Shown in pieces: positions 23,493-31,763 of a DNA stretch of 36,057 nucleotides. The stretch comes from Symsagittifera roscoffensis. Taxonomy: Eukaryota > Xenacoelomorpha > Acoela > Convolutidae. The notes below the pieces were generated by a model. It made no database searches, was not told the origin of the DNA, and was given only the letters and a program-made list of their open reading frames with translations. The stretch spans positions 1 to 36,057 of the forward strand of contig NW_026971753.1 in the NCBI RefSeq assembly GCF_963678635.1, written 5' to 3'. The position numbers and the translations under genes were made by a program. Position 1 is the stretch's first letter. Every line of letters starts with the position of its first letter.

Positions 23493-23881
23493 TTGTTAAG
23501 CTTAACAACCGGAACGATACAATAATTCCTTTTAAAGCGGTCCCTTTTCCCGCGATAATTAAAATTAATCGTCCTAATTTCTGATTTTTTTTGTCGTAAA
23601 TTTATGTGGATATCATTTCTTGGCTTTTTTCTTTTCGTCGAAGGTTTGTCATGCTAATAAAAATTTTTGAGACTGAACCAAAGGATTTCACACATTTGTT
23701 TGAACTAACAGTTGGTTTGCGTCAACGAGTTTACTTGCCTGAAATTATTTATATTAAAACAGTGATTGAACACAATACGAATATTTTTTTAGTGGTAAAT
23801 TGGTAAAAAACAAAACAAGTTTGAGCCGAAGTATAAAAAGTAAGAGCAGTAAAAATCATCTCAAAATATATGTTTCAGGAT

Positions 23882-24079
23882 TTAACGTTTTCTGTTTTGG
23901 TTTTCTTTGCACTTTTTAGACAGTTTTTCTTCTGAAACTTCTGATAAACTGAATGAGTCATTTACAGGGGGACATTGACGGAGTCGGCTACTAGAAGCTT
24001 CTTCTTCTCGCAGCTCTGATTCTGAGTAGGGCCGCCCAATTCGAAAGTTGAAATTCGGGCGAACTGTTATCAGTTTCAT
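23882..24079 (-). CDS. 65-codon ORF beyond the polymerase C-terminus (D2)
   Basis: Same 65-residue product as 11568-11765, differing by one silent Pro codon. It lies 14 bases past the polymerase C-terminal frame. Unrecognised. Confidence 0.3.
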   Translation of the reverse strand: MKLITVRPNFNFRIGRPYSESELREEEASSSRLRQCPPVNDSFSLSEVSEEKLSKKCKENQNRKR

Positions 24080-25610
24080 TGTATGAGTTGGCTCACCCGA
24101 TTTTCATGTAAATCTCTTCTAGAATTGCAATTTTTTTGGCTGCTTTTTGGCCAAAGGGAACTACCGAAATCCCGTCGAAAAGGAGAAAACATTTTGAATC
24201 GAATGGTGATAATACAAATTTGTTTTGTTCCACTGTCATATTAGTGTGACATTTCGAAACTATATTACAATTGTACAATCTCATTGTTTTCCAAGCGAAT
24301 AAAGTGTTACATGAAGGTTATGTGGACCAGTTTTTGCTGTGCATACCGTTTTATTCCTTTGGCACTGAATTTTTGTGAGCCTTCTAATTGGAACAAAAAT
24401 TATTTTTTTTTCTACCAGGCAGGGGATAGTTTCATTTCATTTTAACAACTCAATTTACACCAAACAAAGTTACATTCTTTTTACCAAAGAGCAGAAGACT
24501 CTAATTTCTGATTAAAAAAGCAGAAAAGGGAGGAAATATGTTTTCAGTTAAGTCAGAGTTTAGGCAGCATTGTATAATATTGCCTAAATCAGCTAAATGA
24601 CCATAATTTATTGCAACAAATTAAAGGGGCTGGGAGGGAAGTTGGTCGTGATGGTGGTGGTAATTTTGTTGTAAAAGTTGGAAATGCGAGTGGGATGCTG
24701 GATTAAGTTGGAGTTTTTTTACTTACTATTAAGGACGACCGAATTTAGTTTCAGTTTTAGGGCAATGAGTTCTCTGATCGGCTTCCCACCCGTCTCGTCT
24801 TTGAACTTCTCAAATGATCCTCATTGTAATTTGAAAAATCGAAATCAGCTTTTATTTTCTCTAGGTCTCAGTAAATGTCAGTTTTTTTGGCATAAATTAA
24901 ACTATCCGTGTCTGAGTATAGTAGTAACAAGTTTAGATTCGGTTTCTTTTTTTTTGATAATGAAATTGAAACAAGAAACGCTTGGCCAGCTCCAGGATGG
25001 TCGCACCAACTATTATAGATTTTTCCCAAGATTTTTTTTGTAACTGAAAAGTCGATTATGGCTTATTGGTCGTCAATTATTTGGAAGCTCTTTATTATGC
25101 TCAGATATGTTTTCTTTTGCTACTAAAGAACTTTTCGGAGGTGAGTGTTTTTTATTCCCAGCTCGTGGTACAACTTTAGAGTAGAGGAGTGCAAAAAAAC
25201 AACCTTCTTTAGGATGCAAGGTCTTTAGAAGCTTTGGCGCTTTTGGCAGTGTGGTAATTCTCAATTTTCCCAACATTTCGACGTGTTCGTTGCTCATTGC
25301 ACTGATGTCCACTACTTCGCGAGAGTGGACAGGAGGATAATGAGCAAAGAAGTCATGAAGCTCTTTGGGTAAGGTCAAATTGACTTCAACTATATAACCC
25401 TACTCTGAGGATTTGCTGGTTAGCAGTATGTCTTCCAGTCTTTTTTAACTATTAAAAATCGTTTAATGGCAAAAGGCAGTGTTTCATTATCTCCCGTACA
25501 AGTTTTTTGCGTCAACTTTGAAGATGCAGCTTGATGGTTCCGAAGGCAAAAAATTGTCGAGGTCTTTATTGTTTGCTTTGTAAATCACGATCCGTTAAGA
25601 GTTACAGTTC

Positions 25611-26100
25611 GGGCTTACTTACAAACATTTAGAAAGGCGTCTCGGAAAGCTTACTTGCCGTAAATTACCAAGCGCAATTCAGCCCGTAAAATTGATTGCA
25701 AATTCAACGAAAAGCTTCGAAAACGGAAGCAAGCAACAGCAAATCTGTAGTCAAGTACAAGTCGTGGTAATCACCATGTGAACCACACTTCAGTTCGGTG
25801 AAAACTTTTAGGATTTTTTGCAAAGAATTGAAATATGAGTAGGGGTAATGCCCTTTTTGTTTCAACATACTGACTTCTTCAGGAGAGTGGCCGAGTTTTT
25901 CGAAGTAATTCTCCAGCGGAAAAAGTTTTTCGTTGAGCAAATTATCGACAAGTTTTGCCAGAGGCGTTAGCATGAGCCTATACGAATCATTAAATCTCAA
26001 AGTTTCATGGAGTTTATTGATTTTTCCGTTTTTGGTCCATGTTCGTTTTTAATTATACTGAGATTGTCAAGGTTATATTTTTTCCTCAGATGCGGAATTA
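25611..26100 (-). repeat. Tandem unit 1 of 3 (exonuclease III block)
   Basis: First of three direct copies (in plus-strand order) of a unit of about 490 bases that starts GGGCTTACTTAC on the plus strand and ends at CAGATGCGGA. It encodes the exonuclease III part of the polymerase remnant and ends, in transcription sense, with a GTAAGT donor-like site. Its ORF (25704-26000) stays open for 98 codons. Confidence 0.9.
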
Positions 26101-26572
26101 GGGCTTACTTACAAACATTTAGAAAGGCGTCTCGGAAAGCTTACTTGCCGTAAATTACCAAGCGCAATTCAGCCCGTAAAATTCAGCTTCGAAAACGGAA
26201 GCAAGCAACAGCAAATCTGTAGTCAAGTACAAGTCGTGGTAATCACCATGTGAACCACACTTCAGTTCGGTGAAAACTTTTAGGATTTTTTGCAAAGAAT
26301 TGAAATATGAGTAGGGGTAATGCCCTTTTTGTTTCAACATACTGACTTCTTCAGGAGAGTGGCCGAGTTTTTCGAAGTAATTCTCCAGCGGAAAAAGTTT
26401 TTCGTTGAGCAAATTATCGACAAGTTTTGCCAGAGGCGTTAGCATGAGCCTATACGAATCATTAAATCTCAAAGTTTCATGGAGTTTATTGATTTTTCCG
26501 TTTTTGGTCCATGTTCGTTTTTAATTATACTGAGATTGTCAAGGTTATATTTTTTCCTCAGATGCGGAGTTC
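26101..26572 (-). repeat. Tandem unit 2 of 3 (exonuclease III block)
   Basis: Offset 490 from unit 1 and almost identical, but it lacks 18 bases that in units 1 and 3 follow CCCGTAAAATT. Its ORF (26155-26472) is therefore 105 codons and reads on into the next conserved stretch (EFYGLNCAW). Confidence 0.9.
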
Positions 26573-27059
26573 GGGCTTACTTACAAACATTTAGAAAGGC
26601 GTCTCGGAAAGCTTACTTGCCGTAAATTACCAAGCGCAATTCAGCCCGTAAAATTGATTGCAAATTCAACGAAAAGCTTCTAAAACGGAAGCAAGCAACA
26701 GCAAATCTGTAGTCAAGTACAAGTCGTGGTAATCACCATGTGAACCACACTTCAGTTCGGTGAAAACTTTCTCGGATTTTTTGCAAAGAATTGAAATATG
26801 AGTAGGGGTAATGCCCTTTTTGTTTCAACATACTGACTTCTTCAGGAGAGTGGCCGAGTTTTTCGAAGTAATTCTCCAGCGGAAAAAGTTTTTCGTTGAG
26901 CAAATTATCGACAAGTTTTGCCAGAGGCGTTAGCATGAGCCTATACGAATCATTAAATCTCAAAGTTTCATGGAGTTTATTGATTTTTCCGTTTTTGGTC
27001 CATGTTCGTTTTTAATTATACTGAGATTGTCAAGGTTATATTTTTTCCTCAGATGCGGA
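26573..27059 (-). repeat. Tandem unit 3 of 3 (exonuclease III block)
   Basis: Offset 472 from unit 2. A small insertion (TCTCGG in place of TAGG near 26770) shifts the frame, cutting the ORF to 76 codons (26733-26963). Its upstream side joins the exonuclease II part, so by position it is the unit next to the rest of the gene. Confidence 0.9.
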
Positions 27060-27649
27060 TATTACAGAAAATCTGTTTCCCGAATCGGTTTTTGCCAGCG
27101 CTTTGATTATAAAGTGTAAATCATAACTTGACAATTAATGAGCTACCACTGGAATGTAATTTGTTGTTTTTTTTAACGTTGCGCTCATCAATGTGCCCCA
27201 TCTAGGAAGAATTTATTGGTGTGATGGCATTGACCAAGCATCACTTGATCAGTGTCGGAAAAATCGTTCTCGCATATTCAACAAACCGTAGCGTTTTTCC
27301 GTTCCTGGTCTGTTATACCGGTGAATATTTCCTTTTTTCTACGTAAGATTGTCTCGCTAACGATTCAAGGGAGCTAGTTAGCTCTTTCAGCACACTCGGT
27401 CCTCCTTTAACCTCAAATTTTAACAGGTCTTTTTTCCATTTTCGATTACTGCTAAGGCGTAGCCGCCTGGTTGAAGGATTTCAATTGTTTGCGTGCTAGT
27501 TTTTTGCGGCTCAGGTTGCGGTCCGTATACTGGTGAAAGCAGTGACTCCAAATCAAAGTAGATTACTCTGGGTAAGTACCAACGAACTGTTAATTTTTTA
27601 AAACTTGTGGTCATTTTTTCCCGGCTTAGGCATGCTATGACGACAGGCT

Positions 27650-27785
27650 TTTAAATATATCTCATTTTTACTATATCATTTTATGATAAAAATATCATAA
27701 AAATAGATATATATAATTTATTTTGACTTTTCATATATATATAGATATATATCATATATATATCATTATATATTATCTTTTCATT
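27650..27785. repeat. AT-rich simple sequence
   Basis: Almost pure A/T with TATATA and ATATCATA words that pair with each other. It lies just beyond the 5' end of the exonuclease I frame and may mark where a different sequence joins the polymerase remnant. Confidence 0.7.
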
Positions 27786-28287
27786 TGGGCTTATTTTACT
27801 TGAACTGTATAAGAGTACATTTTGCGTCTATTTATCATTTGAGTCTGAAATTAAAAAAAGCCAAAGTATTAAATGTTTGTTTTCTTGAAACCATTATGTT
27901 TGTTTTCTTGAGCTATTATAAAACATTGGTCATTTCAATCAATCCGTTTTTTATTGCATTGGTGGAAATTGTAAAGACCTATGAGTGTCACTGACGAGTT
28001 GCTTTTAGCATTGGCAGTCCAGAGGATTTTTGTAGTCATCTAAAACTTTCGAAAGACAATTAAGGTTTTTCAGTACATGTGTTCTCAGCTAATTTTGAAT
28101 ATTTACTGATTGAGTACAATTATATATTTTTTCACCTTTTTATTTTGAATTTTGTTTTTTCATTTCTCATCAAATTTCATAAAGCAATTTCTGACAGGAG
28201 TAAGGTGCTCGTTTGCTGATTTTTATATCAATTTTTTAAATTACTGGCGTAGTCAAATGTTAATAAAGTCACAAAATGTTTACAAAA
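27786..28287. other. No gene recognised
   Basis: AT-rich. A 69-codon ORF (27785-27994) has a non-ATG start and a low-complexity, hydrophobic product. I see nothing firm here. Confidence 0.4.
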
Positions 28288-28424
28288 ACGAGCACCCACC
28301 TCCTCCTGTCAGCCGGCGGAAAGAGTCCAGCTCCCTCTTAGAAGGACTCCTCTCCCGTGGCCTCCCAGATGTACCACTGGACTCAACCGACTCCTTCACT
28401 TCTGAAAATTTTGGGGAATACTAA
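28288..28424 (+). other. GC-richer coding-like island
   Basis: Within a longer ORF (28152-28424, non-ATG start) the last 45 codons are clearly richer in G and C than their surroundings and encode an ordered-looking, acidic/Pro/Ser tail: HPPPPVSRRKESSSLLEGLL then RGLPDVPL and DSTDSFTSENFGEY. It could be a terminal exon or a transposon gene end. I do not recognise it. Its layout (Ser-rich, short Leu/Arg helix, Pro-Val, acidic Ser/Phe end) is loosely like the 65-codon ORF at 11568-11765, though on the other strand. Confidence 0.25.
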
Positions 28425-29232
28425 GATTCGGAGTTAGAAATTTTGTCTCAATTTAACTTATAAATAAAGATGTAGCTAACAAGTTTCAAAAATAGTATTC
28501 AAGTTTTTAGAATGCATTGCAATAAAAACCGAATAGCCTTAATTAAAACAATTCGTTTTCATCTCAATTCGTTTTCATTATCCCCTTATATATATTCATC
28601 TCAATAGCAAACATCAACTGTTCCTCGAGAGAACATCATAAAAACAGTTAAGCCAGTCGATTGATGCTTCTAAAGTAAGAAAATTGCTGTGCATTCGAGA
28701 CGCGAGGTCTAAATTCCTACTGCTCACAATCTGGTGAATACTATCGCCTCACTTGGGTGATGGGCTTTAGCATTCGAGGAAGCCCTCGTTCCAAGAGGAA
28801 CGTATTGTAAAAAAAAGTTAATAGATCATCAGAACTCTGTAAATCTGAACGTAACCGAGTAGTCAGTTTTGAAATTTCAAAAGAATTTTGTTTGTCCAAA
28901 TTTTCTACCATTTGGATCTTCTGTCCTGAGATTATCCTTGTAACCAATTATACAGTGCTGATTTAAATTATCCTGTCAAATCATAAGAAATGAAATTTAA
29001 AATGCGTTTTTCTCAATTTAAGTTAACTTCAGACAAAAAATGATGAAAACAAAAGTGACTTACAGTTTTACAGTGCTTACTGTGCAATTTGTTTTGCAAA
29101 ATTTGGGCTTACAGTGCAATTTATTTTGCAAAAATTAGGCTCAAAATTTCTTCCAAGAACGGATCATTTTTCATTTTATTCAGTCAACCAAAAATTATGC
29201 CAACCCAATTTGAGAAAAGCGGATTTTAAATT
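28425..29232. other. No gene recognised
   Basis: No supported exon. A 68-codon minus-strand ORF (28741-28947) shows no family features. Two copies of a TGTGCAATTTGTTTTGCAAA-like word sit near 29085 and 29115 as a short tandem duplication. Confidence 0.4.
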
Positions 29233-29373
29233 TCAAGTTTTATTCGCTTTGTCCAGATAAATCAAATCATCACTGTAGTAAAAATGACCCTGTTTGGCTT
29301 GTGAAGATGGCCTGTTAGCCTCCTGAAGTGCAGCCACTCCATCTTCGGCACCTTCGATATCTTCATCTGAAAC
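29233..29373 (-). CDS. Possible terminal exon, unknown protein
   Basis: On the minus strand an acceptor-like TTCAG precedes about 46 open codons ending in TGA. The peptide is acidic at the start (SDEDIEGAEDGVAALQEANR) and ends HFYYSDDLIYLDKANKT. The base composition is richer in G and C than the flanks. Another short open stretch behind an acceptor (ATTTTCAG, 29662-29738, acidic SISEEHKAESATETQAR then TAA) lies upstream on the same strand. They could be parts of one small gene or unrelated fragments. Confidence 0.25.
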   Translation of the reverse strand, partial: VSDEDIEGAEDGVAALQEANRPSSQAKQGHFYYSDDLIYLDKANKT

Positions 29374-29544
29374 TGAATGCAGTTATGAATGTTAATGTTA
29401 TGAGTTGATATTCAACGCTGAGACTAGCTTTTTAAACCAAGCCGTTTATCAAGTCCTTCAAAAGTTGCTTTCGCATTAGAGAATACCAAAAAGGCAATGA
29501 AAAGAGGGAATTATATGTAAAATGCTCTGAATTACCGTTTTTTT

Positions 29545-29586
29545 TGTACTTGAGAAGTGCAAGTTTGCCTCTATGTCAAAAGATAG
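29545..29586 (+). repeat. Short dispersed repeat, partner of 31551-31596
   Basis: About 42 bases (TGAGAAGTGCAAGTTTGCCT then CTATGT) resemble 31551-31596 (TGCGAAGTGCAACTTCGCCT then CTGTGT). The second copy contains the hairpin GCGAAGT-GCA-ACTTCGC. Confidence 0.45.
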
Positions 29587-29834
29587 CCAACAGACAGTTG
29601 AAAAAGTTTCAACGAATGCATGGAAATATAAAATAAAACTGCTCGCAGGAATACCTTTGTTTTATCGAGCCTGAGTTTCTGTGGCTGACTCTGCTTTATG
29701 TTCCTCCGAAATACTGTCCTTCACTTTCGAACCTGTTCCTGAAAATAATTGTTCCGAAAATTGAAAATGGAGAACTTTGGGTTCGGGTGTTTTAGTTTTT
29801 TTGTTTTCCACGGCAAATCAAATACCGCACTAAT

Positions 29835-29950
29835 AATTATCGTACTGGGTTAAGTGGTATATCAAGTTAAAACCCTTTCAGTCGTGATTCGAACCACATA
29901 AAAAATTTCCAGTTTCGAGAAAACTGTTTCAATAGTTTTGATTTTTACAC
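29835..29950 (+). repeat. Dispersed repeat, copy 2
   Basis: Partner of 2968-3095 in the same orientation, sharing the CCCTTTCA-TCGTGATT-GAAC core and a TTTTGATTTTTA end. This copy is not in a recognised gene. Confidence 0.5.
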
Positions 29951-30913
29951 TATTTTGAGCAAGTAAAGCGATCAAGTAACAATCATCATGTGAATATTTA
30001 CTCTAATGGAAGTTTTTAGGCTGAAAAAAATTTAATTTTATTGTAAAATCTAGTTTTGGATGTTTCGCTTAGTGCTTTCTTGTCAATAAAGGTTTTCAAA
30101 AAGAAAATTAAACTTTTCTGCACAACATTGCAGAAAGATTTTAGATTTTTTTACTTATTTTTTTTTCTTTTTCGCTTATCATTCATTTTTGCAGATAAAT
30201 TTTGCAATTTATGATTTACAGCACTCTTTTTGTACGCGTTTTTGTAGTTCTCGAATCACACCGCCTACTAAAAAGACATTAATATCAACATAAACGAAAA
30301 AATAATAATATCGGAACTTTCTGTGCTACTTGCACAGCAACGGACTATCCTTGCTTGACATGTTTTCCTGTAACTTTTTCATCAATTTTTTCTGTTTGAA
30401 ATGTTTTTTGTTCTAACTCTCTAGACTTAATTTAATTTGTAAAGCAAAACTAATATTATTGACGCAGTTTTAAAGAGAACAACTGTCAATTTATCTCAAA
30501 CACAGCATCACATCGTATGGTATTTCTAAAAAAAGATCTGGCTCCTTTTAGAGCACATTCTCATAATCGAGTCCTTGAGGGAGACCAGAGAAAAAATTAA
30601 AATTCCCGAGTGAACCAAAAAGGCTAGTCTTACAATTTCATATATAGGAAAAGCTAATTGCACACTTTTCATGCAACTCCATAAATACAAAAGGTTGCAT
30701 GGAAGGTTTATGATTAGTGAATTTTTTGAATTTGGAAATTTTAAATCAAGCATTTTATCTGTTGCATTTTAAAATTTGTTGAATATCTTGGTTTACTCAG
30801 AGCTAGAGTCAATTAAAGTTTGATCTTCTGCATTGAAAACGACCTGAATTGTTTCAGAGTTGTTTTACATATGCGATATAATGGAGGTAACAAAATTCTA
30901 TATATTGGGAAAA
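29951..30913. other. No gene recognised
   Basis: AT-rich sequence without a supported exon. The 75-codon minus ORF (30526-30753) and overlapping short ORFs look like chance. Confidence 0.4.
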
Positions 30914-31157
30914 GTTTTCAATTTTTTGATTAATCAGGCAAAGATCAAGGCACATATAAAGTTGCCATACAAAAGGAATAGGCGTGTTAAGCGTTATGGA
31001 AAAATTTATGTAGAGAAACGGAACAAAATTCACTTTTTGTGTATCCAGGACTACTCGCAAAAAATTATTTTAGAAAAAAAACTTTTGATTAATCTAGGAA
31101 TGATCGAGGCATGTATAAACATGCCATACAAAAGGAATTGGCGTGTTAAGCGTTAAT
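30914..31157 (+). repeat. Local tandem pair of a diverged repeat of about 160 bp
   Basis: TTTTTTGATTAATCAGG near 30920 recurs as CTTTTGATTAATCTAGG near 31080, and CCATACAAAAGGAATAGGCG near 30965 recurs as CCATACAAAAGGAATTGGCG near 31123, at an offset of about 158-160. Between them, the AGAGAAACGGAACAAAATTC stretch (about 31012-31055) recurs a third time at 31595-31655. The 98-codon ORF across the pair (30860-31156) therefore has an internal protein repeat and is likely a repeat by-product. Confidence 0.6.
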
Positions 31158-31293
31158 ACTCAAGCACAGCTTGAGTTATAGCATGAACTCTCTTTTTTTA
31201 ACCTAAATCGCAAATATTGTTGCGACAAATTGTGTCCATTTTGAAGTGTGCCTTTTGATCAATAATTAGCTTCTAGGTATCATGGATCTTTAG

Positions 31294-31377
31294 CGTAAGG
31301 AAGGATACCCGCAACAAAATAAGAGAGTTCGAACGTGGACACGGCCGGATGTTTTCAATGAACTTTTTCGTATCTAA
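31294..31377 (+). other. Possible exon with a WTR-DVF motif
   Basis: Behind an acceptor-like GATCTTTAG, about 27 codons read to a TAA. They contain RVRTWTRPDVFNELFRI, reminiscent of the V-x-x-W-T-(x)-D-(I/L/V)-F stretch near the active-site His of Ulp1/SENP-type (C48) cysteine proteases, a class that also occurs in Polintons as the maturation protease. The match is short and catalytic residues are not visible. Confidence 0.18.
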
Positions 31378-31594
31378 CTAAAATGCGTCGGCTCAATAAA
31401 TTGAGGCATGTTAGTTGGTGATTTCTTTTTTTTTTCAAATTGCTGGTACTGCTAATGCGTCATAATTGGCGTGTGACACTTGAGACATTTTGTCGACGCA
31501 AAGTTATACTCATTCAGTTTTTCCCAGTAGCGTTATTGGTCATATTTAAGCTTGTATATGCGAAGTGCAACTTCGCCTCTGTGTTGAAAAAAAT

Positions 31595-31660
31595 ATCTAG
31601 AGAAACGGAACAAAATTCAACTTTTGTGTATCCAGGACTACACGCATTTTGCATGCATAG
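31595..31660 (+). repeat. Third copy of the local repeat
   Basis: AGAGAAACGGAACAAAATTC followed by TTTGTGTATCCAGGACTAC, matching about 31012-31060 nearly base for base. It lies inside a short ORF (31440-31691) that I do not accept as a gene. Confidence 0.55.
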
Positions 31661-31763
31661 GCTTTATATCAAGTTTTGGCATAAATTTTAAAGAAGGTTT
31701 GACTAGGTGAAGAAAAACAATGAGGAAGTATTATGATTTAAAAGGCAAGTAGAATTTGCTCAC

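Larger units (their letters stand above)
20845..25246 (+). repeat. Segment D2, ancestral copy of the 4.4-kb duplication
   Basis: Matches D1 (8524-12932) apart from 8 substitutions and 4 short indels found by eye. It is flanked on the left by array 2 at the same unit phase as D1 is by array 1. On the right it continues without a break into the rest of the polymerase remnant, which marks it as the original context. Confidence 0.95.
24093..27614 (-). pseudogene. Polinton (Maverick) protein-primed DNA polymerase B remnant
   Basis: In the active element this enzyme copies the transposon DNA from a protein primer. Family features appear in the expected order, reading down the minus strand: exonuclease I (VIYFDLES, 27544-27570); a Cys/His cluster (CxxC-like near 27265, QCHHTNK near 27215); exonuclease II (SSYDLHFIIKAL, 27098-27133); an exonuclease III block (GDYHDLYLTTDLLLLASVF) in three tandem copies (from about 25775, 26250 and 26739); motif A (VDAKNLYG, 25494-25516); GYIVEV then LPKELHDFF (25340-25400); a weak motif B (SSLVAKENI, about 25110); motif C (YSDTDSLIY, 24883-24919); KFKDETGGKPIREL (24771-24812); and LSPFDSKCFLLFDGI (about 24168-24215). 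Stops (for example just before GYIVEV) and frameshifts break it. The exonuclease III block also lacks about 20-25 residues normally found between its YPY and DYHDLY parts. GTAAGT donors at 25617-25622 and 24721-24726 hint at lost or former introns. Confidence 0.9.

Noticed and set aside
8524-25246. D1 and D2 as two alleles wrongly joined by the assembler
   Set aside because: Not fully excluded, but D1 and D2 have different right-hand neighbours and the D1 junction is a clean novel join, which a simple haplotig duplication would not create; kept as a caveat in the findings.
28741-28947. 68-codon minus-strand ORF
   Set aside because: Considered as the missing middle part of the polymerase, but none of the expected Cys/His pairs or conserved strands are present.
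30860-31156. 98-codon ORF with internal protein repeat
   Set aside because: Non-ATG start, and the protein repeat follows a DNA repeat whose third copy lies elsewhere in another frame context; better explained as repetitive DNA.
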